NCBI GenBank assembly: GCA_001931535.1
Contig: CP016211.1
Coordinates: 14,337,501-14,401,500, forward strand
Direction: 5' to 3'
DNA: 64,000 nucleotides
DNA from: Minicystis rosea
Lineage (GTDB): Bacteria > Myxococcota_A > Polyangia > Polyangiales > Polyangiaceae
The translations under genes and the position numbers were made by a program. Under the pieces are notes generated by a model that did not search any database, was not told where the DNA came from, and worked only from the letters and a program-made list of their open reading frames with translations. Below are positions 17,368-25,976 of this stretch, in pieces (the stretch's first letter is position 1; each line of letters begins with the position of its first letter).

Positions 17368-17952
17368 CTACGCCCGCGCCGGGAGGCCGGGCGGCATCCA
17401 CGTCTCGCCCGTCTCGCAATCGACGTGACGCATCGAAACGCGCTGCCGTGAGATCTCCACGACCCCGAGCACGATCGGCAGCGAGAACCGGCGCGGCCCG
17501 ATCGAGCCCGGGTTGAACGCGGTCAGCCCGCGATCCTTGCCCAGGAAGGGCACGTGCGAGTGCCCGCAGAGCACGAGCGCGGCGTCCTCCTCCTTCGCCA
17601 TGCGGGCCACCTCGGCGCGGATCTTCCCGCCGTAGAGCGCGATGTGGAGGAGCAGCGCGGTGATCAGCGTCCGATCCCCGTCGCGGAAGTCGAGCGTGAT
17701 CACGTCCGGGATCTCGGGCGCATGCACGTCGATGTTGCCGCGCACCGCGGTGAGCGGCGCGAGCTTGCGCAGATCGTCGAGCACCGAGAGCGCGCCGATG
17801 TCGCCCGCGTGCAGGATGTGATCGGGCGCGAGCGCAGCGATTCGCCGCGCGGTATCGGGGTGCGGGTGGCTGTGCGTGTCGGCCACCACCACGAGCCGCA
17901 GGGATCCATCGCGGAGGTCGATCGTCTCTCGGCGGTGCGTACGCTTGGCCAT
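17368..17952 (-). CDS. Metallophosphoesterase, YfcE/MJ0936 type
   Basis: This is a 194-residue calcineurin-like phosphodiesterase. Metal-binding motifs are all present: ADTHSH near residue 24, HAGDIG near 48, RGNID near 71, and CGHSHVP near 133, with the NPGS loop afterwards. Family members hydrolyse phosphodiester bonds, and their natural substrates are mostly unknown. No signal peptide is present, so it is cytosolic. It is unrelated in layout to the larger PPP phosphatase at 8.4-10.1 kb. It stands alone, convergent with the Cys-rich lipoprotein gene. Confidence 0.88.
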   Translation of the reverse strand: MAKRTHRRETIDLRDGSLRLVVVADTHSHPHPDTARRIAALAPDHILHAGDIGALSVLDDLRKLAPLTAVRGNIDVHAPEIPDVITLDFRDGDRTLITALLLHIALYGGKIRAEVARMAKEEDAALVLCGHSHVPFLGKDRGLTAFNPGSIGPRRFSLPIVLGVVEISRQRVSMRHVDCETGETWMPPGLPARA

Positions 17953-18022
17953 GCGCGGGCCGTTCTACCCAGAATGCCCGCGCCTTTCCACGCCCGTGCG
18001 CCGGGCGGCCGAACGCGGGCGC

Positions 18023-19210
18023 TCAACGCCGCGCGCGGGGCAGCAACAAAGGATGCGGCTCCCCGCGGCCGAGGCGCGCTTGGCCGGCGACCTGGTATGC
18101 ATCCGCCGATGCCGCGACGTGTTGGGTCGCCGCATGCGCATCGCGGAAACATCGCTGCAGCGGGCTCGACATGTAGAGCGCCCCGGCGCCGCCGGCGCGG
18201 TACGCGAACGCGGACACATCCGCTGCGGTCTCGGTCACGTGCGCGATCACGAGCCGGACCGCGTCGCTCTCGCGGAGCGGCAGCTCCTCTCCGGCGCGCG
18301 CGCGATCCCAGATCGCGCCGATGGTCTCGAACGCATAGGCGCGCGCGGCCGCGAGCTTCGCCTCCGCGCGCCCGAGATCCATCTGGAAGCTCGGATCGTC
18401 GGCGAGCGCGACGCCCGTCCACAACCTTCGTTTGCTCGGCGCGAGCGCGGTGATCTCGTCGAGCGCGCGCCGCGCGATCCCGAGCGCGAAGCCGATGTGC
18501 GCGGGCGCGAGCAAGGCCATCACGGGCAGCGTGAAGAGCGCGCCCCCGCGCCGAGGCGGCGCGTGCGGGAAGGGGAAGACCTCATCCTCGGCGACGAGCA
18601 CGTCCTCCAAGCGATAGTGATGGCTCCCGCTCCCACGCAGGCCGGCCGCATCCCACGTGTCTTCGATGATCGCTTTGCTCGAGGGCACCACCACGCTCAC
18701 GAGCTCGGGTGGGCCGCTCGGCGCGGCGCCGGTGTCCACGACCGCGCCCGTCACGATCCAGTCCGCGTGCCGCACGCCGCTTCCAAAGGCCCAACGACCG
18801 CTGACCTGGTATCCGCCCGGCACGCGCCGCGCGATCCCCGAAGGTTGAATCAAACCGGCGAACACGGGCCTCTCTCCGCCGAACACGCGTGCCGCGCCCG
18901 TATCGGGCAGGTACGCGCCCGCGAGCGCGGTGGTCATCGCGCCGATCATCAAGCACCACCCGGCCGATCCATCGGCCCGCGCCATGGCCTCGAACACCTC
19001 GAGCTGGCCGAGCGGATCGCACTCCGCGCCGCCGAGCGCGCGCGGCGTGGTCATCGCGAAGAGCCCCGCCTCGCGCAGCGCCGCCACGACGGCCGGCGCG
19101 AGCGTGCGCTCACGTTCGGATGTTTCGGCATGGGCGTCGGCGAGCGCGCGGATGCGCTCCACGGCGGCGAGGAGGGCAGGGGTCTCGGGCGATCGACGAG
19201 GCTCGGTCAT
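18023..19210 (-). CDS. Acyl-CoA dehydrogenase-like flavoprotein
   Basis: This 395-residue protein has the acyl-CoA dehydrogenase fold. Landmarks are an N-terminal helical domain (LREAGLFAMTTPRALGGAECD), the beta domain (VPGGYQVSGRWAFGSGVRHADW) and a type-2 C-terminal domain (DAHAATQHVAASADAY). That last feature places it nearer the flavin-dependent monooxygenases (HsaA/DszC group) than to true acyl-CoA dehydrogenases, so it may need a reduced flavin partner; none is adjacent. It is divergent from a TetR regulator, which probably controls it. Substrate unknown. Confidence 0.8.
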   Translation of the reverse strand: MTEPRRSPETPALLAAVERIRALADAHAETSERERTLAPAVVAALREAGLFAMTTPRALGGAECDPLGQLEVFEAMARADGSAGWCLMIGAMTTALAGAYLPDTGAARVFGGERPVFAGLIQPSGIARRVPGGYQVSGRWAFGSGVRHADWIVTGAVVDTGAAPSGPPELVSVVVPSSKAIIEDTWDAAGLRGSGSHHYRLEDVLVAEDEVFPFPHAPPRRGGALFTLPVMALLAPAHIGFALGIARRALDEITALAPSKRRLWTGVALADDPSFQMDLGRAEAKLAAARAYAFETIGAIWDRARAGEELPLRESDAVRLVIAHVTETAADVSAFAYRAGGAGALYMSSPLQRCFRDAHAATQHVAASADAYQVAGQARLGRGEPHPLLLPRARR

Positions 19211-19229
19211 GCTGGGAATCCTTTCGCTG

Positions 19230-19245
19230 GGCCGGCGAGCCGGCC
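19230..19245. promoter_or_regulatory. 16-bp palindrome, candidate TetR operator
   Basis: GGCCGGC-GA-GCCGGCC lies 20 nt upstream of the flavoprotein start, in the 127-nt space shared with the divergent TetR gene. Position and symmetry suit a repressor site. A short GAAAGTTTC symmetric element lies further toward the TetR gene. In DNA this GC-rich such a palindrome may also occur by chance. Confidence 0.35.
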
Positions 19246-19337
19246 ACGGGGCGCGATGATGACAGCCGCAACATCCGAAAGTTTCTCCTGTCTACATTGG
19301 CCGTCCACGGCGGCGTGGTAGCCTCGCGTGGAGCCCC

Positions 19338-19979
19338 GTGACCCAAGCCCCGCGGCGCCGCCGCGCCCCCGAGCCTCCGCCGCGCCCTTATCACCACGGT
19401 GATCTGCGCCGCGCCGTCCTCGACGATGCCCTCGTCCTCATCGAGGAGCGCGGCCACCTCGACTTCACGCTGCGCGAGGTGGCGCGCCGCCTCGGCGTCT
19501 CCCACGCCGCGCCGTACCGCCACTTCCCCGACAAGCGCGCGCTCCTCACCGCGCTCGCCACCGAGGCCACGAGCCAGCTCGGCGCGCGCATCGGCGCCGC
19601 GCTCACCGCGACGCGAGGCGATCTACGGGCCCAATTCCTGGCGGCGGGCCACGCCTACGTGCGCTACGCCGTCGACGCTCCGGCCGCGTTCCAAACCATG
19701 TTCTCGCGCGACATCGACGAGCAGGATCCCAGCCTCGTCCTCGCCAAGGAGTCGTGCTTCGGCTTGCTCCTCCGGTACATCGACGACGCCCAGCGCGCCG
19801 CCGTGCTCCCGCGCGACGATCCCATGACGCTGGCCCGCGCCATCTGGGCCATGCACCACGGCCTCGCGGCGCTCGCGGCCGCCGGCGCCTTCCCGGTGGA
19901 AGATGCCGAAGCGCTCCGCGCCATCGTCGACGACGCGCACGGTCGTCTGTACGACGGCCTCGTGCGCAAGCGTCGCTGA
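19338..19979 (+). CDS. TetR/AcrR family transcriptional regulator
   Basis: This is a 213-residue regulator. The N-terminal helix-turn-helix is clear (HHGDLRRAVLDDALVLIEER, FTLREVARRLGVSHAAPYRH, FPDKRALLTALA), in the pattern of the WHG/TetR_C_33-type subfamily. The C-terminal ligand domain (AHAYVRYAVDAPAAFQTMFS) is helical. It starts at GTG; a TACATT hexamer at 19293-19298 is a plausible -10. Being divergent from the flavoprotein gene, it probably represses it and itself until a ligand binds. Confidence 0.88.
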   Translation: MTQAPRRRRAPEPPPRPYHHGDLRRAVLDDALVLIEERGHLDFTLREVARRLGVSHAAPYRHFPDKRALLTALATEATSQLGARIGAALTATRGDLRAQFLAAGHAYVRYAVDAPAAFQTMFSRDIDEQDPSLVLAKESCFGLLLRYIDDAQRAAVLPRDDPMTLARAIWAMHHGLAALAAAGAFPVEDAEALRAIVDDAHGRLYDGLVRKRR

Positions 19980-20001
19980 CGGCGCGAGCTCTCTTCGGCG
20001 C

Positions 20002-20784
20002 TCAACCCCTCTCGCCCACGAACCGATTCAAGAGCGCGCCTCGCGTCTCGATCAATCGCTCCGTCACCGCCTCGAAGAGCGCGTCATCCACGAGCACCCC
20101 GTCGACGCGCTGGCCGCGGAACGAGTGGCAGAGATTGGCGGCGCGCACGGGGGCGCCGAGCTTCTTCATGTAGATCTCGAGGCGCGCCTCGTCGCCTTGG
20201 CGGATGGCCGCGAGCAGGAGCGGGCTCAGCACCGTGAACGACGTGAGCAGCGGGAGCGGCATGGCCTGCGAGAGAATGGTGAGGAACCGCGTTCCGACAT
20301 CGAGGTTCCCCACTGGCCCGCGCGCCTCCCGGACGATGGACTCACAAGCATGGATGTAGAAGTCCACGAAGGGATTGTCCCGGCAGAGCACGAGCGCCAT
20401 GTTGTTGGCCCGGCTCGACCACGAGAGATGTCCTTCCGGCGTGCGCGAGAGCCACCCTTCGCGGCAGAGGGCATATCCGGCGGGCGCCTCGATCTCGAGC
20501 CGATCCGGATCGAACACCACCACGTCCGCGTCCACCCAGACGGCGCGGTCGTACTGTTGGAGCAGGCGCTTGCCGACGTGGAGCCGCGCGAGGTCCGACA
20601 TGATGACTTTGTGCCCGCCCACCTTTTCCCGAAACCACGTGGGCACGGTGTCGAACAGCGCATCATCGACGAGCTCGTAGGCGAAGCCGCGATCGGCGGC
20701 CCAACGTCGCACCGTCTCGAGGGCGCGGGAGATCCACGGCGCGACGGCGGTGGTGCGGTAGGACTGATAAACGACGGTCTTCAT
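20002..20784 (-). CDS. Glycosyltransferase-like protein with DxD motif
   Basis: This 260-residue protein resembles nucleotide-sugar transferases of the GT-A fold and the capsular polysaccharide synthesis family. The key motif is WVDADVVVFD near residue 86, which would bind the metal and sugar nucleotide. An upstream KVIMSDLARLHVGKRLL stretch and a later SSRANNMALVLCRDNPF are typical of GT32/GT8-like enzymes. No signal peptide or membrane helix is present. The neighbours are not polysaccharide genes, so donor and acceptor are unknown. Confidence 0.65.
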   Translation of the reverse strand: MKTVVYQSYRTTAVAPWISRALETVRRWAADRGFAYELVDDALFDTVPTWFREKVGGHKVIMSDLARLHVGKRLLQQYDRAVWVDADVVVFDPDRLEIEAPAGYALCREGWLSRTPEGHLSWSSRANNMALVLCRDNPFVDFYIHACESIVREARGPVGNLDVGTRFLTILSQAMPLPLLTSFTVLSPLLLAAIRQGDEARLEIYMKKLGAPVRAANLCHSFRGQRVDGVLVDDALFEAVTERLIETRGALLNRFVGERG

Positions 20785-20882
20785 CGGCACCGGCGATCGC
20801 AGAGCAATCGGAACGCGCCGCGAGCGTCAACCTCTTTCGCGGGGCCGCGTCATCACCACCACGAGGCCTGCGCACGGCCCCG

Positions 20883-22091
20883 TCATTTCGGGAGAGGGAC
20901 CGGCACCGGCGCGGGACGATCGGTGGTGGTGCCGTCGCCGAGCTGGCCATCGTCGTTTTTCCCCCAGCAGAAGACATCGTTGTACGTCGCGGCGCAGACG
21001 TGTCGCGGGCCGGCCCCGAGCGTGACCATCGGGCTCACCTGATCCAGCGCGAGACGCGGCTCGCCGAGGCCGCGGTGCGGCCCCGTGGGGAGGCCCAAGG
21101 CCGGCTCCGATCCGAAGCAGAGCACGTGCTCGTCGGCGCGGATGAAGCAGGCGAAGCGATCGCCGGCCACCACGGATCGTGCGCTCCAATAGCCCGACAC
21201 GAGCGTCTCGGGCTTGTGCGATCCGGTGCCGCGGAGGCCCGAGAGATCGCCCCAACACACGATGCGTCCATCGAGCTGCACACCGCAGGCGAAGCCTTTT
21301 CCCAAGGTGAATTGCAACAGCGTTTGCAGCGTGCCCCCGAGCGGCGGTGGATCCTCGGGAGGCGTGATGGGCCGGCCGAGGTGATCGTCGTCGTGCGCGC
21401 AGCGGATCGATCCCGTGGTGTGGCCGCCGTAGCCCGCGCGCGAGATGCAGAGATTGTCACCGCGCCCGGCGCCGCCGGTGAACCACTCGGTGCAGAACGA
21501 AGGCGGTTTGCAGGACGCGTGCGGGAAGATGCCGGGCGTCGAGCAACGCGCCCAATACCCCGACTCCTGCGGCTGCACGAGACAGCTCCCCGAGGCGTTG
21601 AGCAGCCAGCGCTCGCCGCGCTCGGCCTCGAAGGGCGCGCCGTTCAAGAGGGCGCTCGGCGTGACCGGCGAATCGCGATCGATCCGCGTGCCGTCTCCGA
21701 GCTGCCCATTGGTGTTGCGACCCCAGCAATGCGCGTCGGCGCAGGTGTGATCGCCGCCGGCCGCGAGCGTGGAGACGGGCTCGGCAAACACCCGCACCGG
21801 ACTTCGCCGCGACGTGCGCGTGCCGTCGCCGAGCTGTCCATGATTGTTCTTTCCCCAGCACCACACGCCTTGGGACACGAGGCTCGCGCAGGTGTGCGCG
21901 TCGCCGAGCGCGAGCGATGGAGTCGAGACGCTGGGCTTCGGCGCGGGCTCCGCGGCGGGCGGAGGGGACATGGTGGCCGCCGTGGACGGGCACGGCGGCG
22001 GCGCGATCGGAGGCGTGACCGCGCGAGGCCCGCAGGCGATCCCGAGGGCGGCGATGGTCGAGAAGACGGCGATGCGGTGCGGTCGCGGCAC
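20883..22091 (-). CDS. RCC1-repeat lipoprotein
   Basis: This 402-residue exported protein starts at GTG and has a hydrophobic signal segment ending in a lipobox-like LGIAC. RCC1-type blades follow: LGDAHTCASLVSQGVWCWG, KNNHGQLGDGT, AAGGDHTC, CWGRNTNGQLGDGT, and at the end CWGKNDDGQLGDGTTTDRPA. RCC1 repeats fold as a beta-propeller and usually bind proteins. Several Cys residues between blades suggest disulfides, matching a periplasmic or surface location. Such lipoproteins are frequent in myxobacteria; partners unknown. Confidence 0.82.
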   Translation of the reverse strand: MPRPHRIAVFSTIAALGIACGPRAVTPPIAPPPCPSTAATMSPPPAAEPAPKPSVSTPSLALGDAHTCASLVSQGVWCWGKNNHGQLGDGTRTSRRSPVRVFAEPVSTLAAGGDHTCADAHCWGRNTNGQLGDGTRIDRDSPVTPSALLNGAPFEAERGERWLLNASGSCLVQPQESGYWARCSTPGIFPHASCKPPSFCTEWFTGGAGRGDNLCISRAGYGGHTTGSIRCAHDDDHLGRPITPPEDPPPLGGTLQTLLQFTLGKGFACGVQLDGRIVCWGDLSGLRGTGSHKPETLVSGYWSARSVVAGDRFACFIRADEHVLCFGSEPALGLPTGPHRGLGEPRLALDQVSPMVTLGAGPRHVCAATYNDVFCWGKNDDGQLGDGTTTDRPAPVPVPLPK

Positions 22092-22303
22092 AGGCCCATG
22101 GTCGGAGAAAGGTGGTGATTCGTGACGAGGAGCGAGCGAACGAGCCCCGCGTCACGAGCGACGATAGCGCGTCTCGATCAATCTTTGAGCACGCCGGCCA
22201 CACTTTGGTCAGCTCCCCGGAGGCACGCGGGAGAAAACGGCGAAAGGCTCCTTCCACGCTGGCATGACCAGTGCTCGGGGCGGCGTGGGAGCGAGAAGAC
22301 ATC

Positions 22304-23233
22304 ATGAAAGCCAATCGCGTTCATCGGTTCGGTCCGCCCGAGGTCATCGTCTTCGAGGACGTGCCCGAGCCCGTTCCCGGTGAGGGGCAGGTCCTCGTGC
22401 GCGTGAAAGCGGCTGGGGTCGGTGCGTGGGATGCGTGGGTGCGAGCGGGCAAGAGCGTCTTGCCACAGCCGCTGCCGTTCACGCTCGGCTCTGATTTCTC
22501 CGGCGTCGTCACTGCGGTCGGCCCAGGCGTGGAGGGCCGCAAACCGGGGGACCTCGTCTACGGCGCCACCAATGCGCGCTTCACCGACGCGTATGCCGAA
22601 TACACGCTGGCGTCGGCGAAGATGATCGCCGACAAGCCTCGATCGATTGGGCACGTCGAGGCTGCCTCCATGCCCGTGGTCGCGGTGACGGCCTATCAGA
22701 TGCTCTTCGATGATGCCGAGATCGTCGCCGGGCAAACGGTGCTCGTGCACGGCGGCGCGGGGAACGTGGGTGCTTATGCGGTGCAGCTCGCGCATCGGTT
22801 CGGGGCGCGCGTGATCGCGACCGCGAAGACCGAGGGCATCGCCGACGTGCGCCGCTTCGGTGCCGATCAGGTCATCGACGTGCGCACGACCCGCTTCGAG
22901 GACATCGCGGGCAAGGTCGACGCCGTGATCGACACCGTGGGCGGCGAGGTGCAAGAGCGCTCGTTCGCCGTCCTCGCGCGCGGTGGCATTCTGGTGTCGG
23001 CCGTTTCCGAGCCCGACGCTCGTTTGGCGGAGCAGCTCGGAGTGCGGGCCAAATTCATGCTCGTGGAGGTGACGACGGCGCGCCTCGCCGACCTCGCCGC
23101 GCGCGTCGACGCCGGCAAGCTCTCCATCCGCGTCGGATCCGTGGTCCCCCTCGCCGATGCCCGGAAAGCGCACGAAATGCTCGAAGGGAAGATCCCGCGA
23201 TTGCCTGGCAGAATCGTGCTCGATGCCGGGTGA
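22304..23233 (+). CDS. NADP-dependent quinone oxidoreductase-like protein (MDR family)
   Basis: This is a 309-residue medium-chain reductase of the zeta-crystallin/quinone oxidoreductase group. The N-terminal GroES-like domain (VLVRVKAAGVGAWDAWVRAG, LGSDFSGVVTAVGPG) is followed by a Rossmann domain with VHGGAGNVGAYAVQLA, typical for NADPH binding, and GADQVIDVRT, VDAVIDTVGGEVQ. The Cys/His zinc ligands of alcohol dehydrogenases are absent, as expected. The ATG has GAGAAGA upstream. It probably reduces quinones or enones in the cytoplasm. Confidence 0.88.
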   Translation: MKANRVHRFGPPEVIVFEDVPEPVPGEGQVLVRVKAAGVGAWDAWVRAGKSVLPQPLPFTLGSDFSGVVTAVGPGVEGRKPGDLVYGATNARFTDAYAEYTLASAKMIADKPRSIGHVEAASMPVVAVTAYQMLFDDAEIVAGQTVLVHGGAGNVGAYAVQLAHRFGARVIATAKTEGIADVRRFGADQVIDVRTTRFEDIAGKVDAVIDTVGGEVQERSFAVLARGGILVSAVSEPDARLAEQLGVRAKFMLVEVTTARLADLAARVDAGKLSIRVGSVVPLADARKAHEMLEGKIPRLPGRIVLDAG

Positions 23234-23295
23234 GCCTCGAAACGGCCGCGCCATTTCGCCCAAACGGCCCGCACGCGCGCGAGCCTTTCGAGGCT
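23233..23295. terminator. Candidate hairpin after oxidoreductase gene
   Basis: AGCCTCGAAA at 23233-23242 and TTTCGAGGCT at 23286-23295 form a perfect 10-bp inverted repeat. The 43-nt loop is long, so termination is only one option. Confidence 0.3.
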
Positions 23296-23358
23296 TCGGC
23301 GCCGGTATCGTTTGCATGCGTGATAACGTGCGCGGCTCGACGAAAGGCCTCGTCCACC

Positions 23359-24303
23359 ATGCGCATCAATCGTTTCTTCCTCCTTCCTGTGCTCTTCGTC
23401 GCCGCGTGTGGTGGGGCCACGCCCGACGCCAAGGAGCCGGTGCCGGCCGCGAGCGCCGCGCCCGAGGCCGCGTCCTCCGCGTCGCCGTCGGCCGCGCCGG
23501 CCAAGCAGAGCATCGACGCCGACGATGCTGACGGCGCCCGTCGTTGGGCGGCGTGGGACGGGCCGAAATCGGGGGCGCAGGTCACCACCCCCCGCGCTTG
23601 GGTGATCGCGCCGAACACGATGTCTGCGGGCTCCGACAAGCTCTCTTTCGGCTCCGTCCATCTGCGCCTCGTGACCGTGGAGAAGGCCGGCGCCGAAGAG
23701 GTGCTGTTCACCGATCGCAACCACAAATACGCGGTGCCCGCGGCCCTCGCCTGGCCGGTGGAGGCGCCGAAAGGGCTCGCCAAGGGCGCGGCGGTGCGCT
23801 GCTCCTTCGGTGGCAACACCACGGTTGCGCGGGTCGACACGGCCGACGCGAAATCGGTGACGTGCGCCTTCCGATTCATGGATGCGACGCGCCGAGCGAA
23901 GATGCCGCTCACCGACGTGCGGCGCCTCTCGGGCAAGGTCGAGCCGGGCGCGCCGGTGGTGGTGCATTTCGGCAGCGATTCGAGCTCCCATTATCTGGGC
24001 ATGGTGGTGGCGAGCGCGGAAGATGCGGTGTGGGTCAAGGTCGATACCACCTTTGCCGACGGCGACGCGCGCGCCGGCCGCGCCGTGCACAAGCTCAAGC
24101 CCGCGAGCGTCGAGGTCATCGACTTGAGCAAACCGCTCAAGGTGGGTGATGCGTGCCTGGCGACGGACATCTCCACGCTCGTGCCTTGCAAGGTGAGCAA
24201 GGTCGTCGAAGGCGGCCTCGCCTACGTGGTCGAATTCGAGGGCGGCGCCGCCGGTGGCCGCAAAGAATGGTCGTTCGACGAGGTCGTCCCCGTGAAGAAG
24301 TGA
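23359..24303 (+). CDS. Hypothetical lipoprotein with Tudor-like segments
   Basis: This 314-residue protein has signal peptide and lipobox LFVAACG, then an Ala/Ser-rich spacer to about residue 55. The rest has repeated 50-60 residue beta units, e.g. GAPVVVHFGSDSSSHYLGMV and VGDACLATDISTLVPCKVSK, VEFEGGAAGGRKEW. They resemble Tudor/Agenet-like barrels, a pattern-level similarity only. The start ATG lies 29 nt after an extended -10 TGATAACGT. It is probably exported to the outer-membrane side. No function is recognised. Confidence 0.7.
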   Translation: MRINRFFLLPVLFVAACGGATPDAKEPVPAASAAPEAASSASPSAAPAKQSIDADDADGARRWAAWDGPKSGAQVTTPRAWVIAPNTMSAGSDKLSFGSVHLRLVTVEKAGAEEVLFTDRNHKYAVPAALAWPVEAPKGLAKGAAVRCSFGGNTTVARVDTADAKSVTCAFRFMDATRRAKMPLTDVRRLSGKVEPGAPVVVHFGSDSSSHYLGMVVASAEDAVWVKVDTTFADGDARAGRAVHKLKPASVEVIDLSKPLKVGDACLATDISTLVPCKVSKVVEGGLAYVVEFEGGAAGGRKEWSFDEVVPVKK

Positions 24304-24388
24304 GGATGCGCGTGTCTCCGCCAGGGGGCGGCGGAGACACTCTCGTTGGGGACGAGGCTTTGGAACGAGGCGACGGTATCGTCGACGA

Positions 24389-24541
24389 GTGGTGGAGCCG
24401 CCGTCGGGGCCACCGCTTTCCGAGCGCAGCGACGACGGGACGGCCGATCTGCTCACGAGCGACGTCGTCCGCACCAACGAGCGCCAGGTGTGGTTCCTCA
24501 GCGAGCACCTCGTCGACACGCCGCTCGTCCGCGCGCGCTGA
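24389..24541 (+). pseudogene. Probable relic of a Dps ferritin-like gene (C-terminal end only)
   Basis: A 50-codon open stretch ends with ADLLTSDVVRTNERQVWF and then LSEHLVD. This resembles the last helix of Dps proteins (DLLTE...DKQLWFLEAHL), the DNA-binding ferritins that store iron under starvation or oxidative stress. The Dps body is missing: upstream in frame the codons read Arg-rich nonsense, and only about 85 nt separate this from the previous gene. It lies before a peroxiredoxin-DsbA pair, a setting where dps would fit. I infer a decayed remnant; it may also be a chance match or a small novel gene. Confidence 0.4.
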
Positions 24542-24903
24542 GCCGCTGTTCTCTCCATGGAACGAAGTCCTTTCCCTCCTCGAGGCCGGCGCGCAGACAT
24601 CGAATCTGCCCGCCGGCCTCTCTCGTTTCGCGCCCCGCCGATGTCGACATCCACGCTCGCGCGCGCCCCGCGACGGCAGGCGATGACAGCGGGTGGTCAC
24701 GGTGGCCGCGATGTGGCCACCGGCGGTCATCGACGTCTTCGGTGTGCGAGAAGGATGGCGACTCCGAGTCGATGGCATGTGTCGTGCTCGATGCGTTCGG
24801 CGGACCGGAGACGACCCAGGCCCTACGTTCGACGATTCGTTTCAACCACTCACCATTTCTCAAAAGGCCCGAGCTCGTCCCCTCGACGCTGAAGGAGATT
24901 CGA
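24542..24903. other. Region without recognisable gene
   Basis: These 362 nt hold no reading frame with convincing composition or family motifs on either strand. Together with the upstream Dps-like stretch it looks like decayed sequence before the peroxiredoxin gene. No tRNA or clear promoter was seen. Confidence 0.5.
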
Positions 24904-25371
24904 ATGAAATCGATGCCGCTCCTCGGCCAACAGGCCCCGAATTTCTCTCTGCAATCGACACCCGATCAGCGCGTGAGCCTCGCGGACTTCCAGGAGAGCC
25001 CGCTCATCGTCGCCTTCTATCCCGCCGATTGGAGCCCGGTGTGCGGCGACCAAATGGCGCTCTACAACGAGATCCTCCCCGAGTTTCGGCGGCTCTCCGC
25101 GAGCCTCGTCGGGATCTCGGTGGATGGCATCTGGTGCCATCTCGCCTTCGCGGAGGCGCGGCGGCTCAAGTTTCCCCTGCTCGCCGACTTCGAGCCGAAA
25201 GGGGAGGTGGCGCGACGCTACGGTGTTTATCGCGCCGCCGACGGGACGAGCGAGCGCGCGCTCTTCGTCGTCGACGGCGGGGGCGTGGTGCGGTGGAGCT
25301 ACGTGTCACCCGTGGGGGTGAATCCAGGCGCCGACGGCATCCTCGCGGCGCTCGAGCAACTTCGAGGTTGA
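24904..25371 (+). CDS. Peroxiredoxin, AhpC/TSA family
   Basis: This 155-residue redoxin has its peroxidatic Cys in AFYPADWSPVCGDQM near residue 46, in place of the usual PxxxTxxC. A further Cys follows in VDGIWCHLAFAE, a setting for a resolving residue. The 155-residue length and absence of a leader fit a cytoplasmic thiol peroxidase. A GGAG ribosome-binding site lies 7 nt before the ATG. The DsbA-like gene follows by 13 nt, so the two probably act as one redox unit. Confidence 0.85.
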   Translation: MKSMPLLGQQAPNFSLQSTPDQRVSLADFQESPLIVAFYPADWSPVCGDQMALYNEILPEFRRLSASLVGISVDGIWCHLAFAEARRLKFPLLADFEPKGEVARRYGVYRAADGTSERALFVVDGGGVVRWSYVSPVGVNPGADGILAALEQLRG

Positions 25372-25384
25372 GGAGAGGTTCATC

Positions 25385-25924
25385 ATGTCGACGAAGATCC
25401 ATATGCCCGTCGGGGAGCGCGATCACGCGCAGGGGCCTGCCAATGCCCCCGTCACGCTGGTCGAGTACGGTGATTACGAGTGCCCGCATTGCGGGCGGGC
25501 CTATCCCATCGTGAAGGCCATTCAGGAGCGCCTCGGCGACGAGCTGCGCTTCGTGTTCCGCAACTTCCCGCTGCGCGAGCTGCACCGCCACGCGGAGGCT
25601 GCGGCCGAGGCGGCGGAGGCGGCCGGCGCCCAAGGGAAATTTTGGGAGATGCACGATCTGCTCTTCGAGAATCAGCTCGATCTCGGGCCGGCGTCGCTGC
25701 GGCGCTACGCCGAGCACCTCGACCTCGACGCGCACCGCTTCTCGCGTGAGTTGGAGTCGCGCGTCTACGCCGAGCGCGTCCGGGAAGATTTCATGAGCGG
25801 CGTCCGCGGAGGCGTCAATGGAACGCCCACGTTCTTCATCAATGGTCATCGCCATGATGGCCCTTTCGACGAGGAGACGTTGCTGTTCGCCATCGCGTCG
25901 ACCGTTCGGCGCGCCGGCCTTTGA
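25385..25924 (+). CDS. DsbA-family thioredoxin-fold oxidoreductase, cytoplasmic type
   Basis: This 179-residue protein has the active-site motif CPHC at 33-36 within EYGDYECPHCGRAYP, and the cis-proline loop GTPTFF near 150. The helical insertion (AEAAEAAGAQGKFWEMHDLL) is typical of DsbA/thioredoxin_4 proteins. Unlike periplasmic DsbA it has no signal peptide, so it probably works in the cytoplasm, perhaps recycling or repairing thiols for the neighbouring peroxiredoxin. A strong GAGGAGAGG ribosome-binding site precedes the ATG. Confidence 0.9.
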   Translation: MSTKIHMPVGERDHAQGPANAPVTLVEYGDYECPHCGRAYPIVKAIQERLGDELRFVFRNFPLRELHRHAEAAAEAAEAAGAQGKFWEMHDLLFENQLDLGPASLRRYAEHLDLDAHRFSRELESRVYAERVREDFMSGVRGGVNGTPTFFINGHRHDGPFDEETLLFAIASTVRRAGL

Positions 25925-25976
25925 GTACGGCGACGCTCGGTCCCAGCTCACGCTTTCATCGAGCGCTTCCCGCTCG

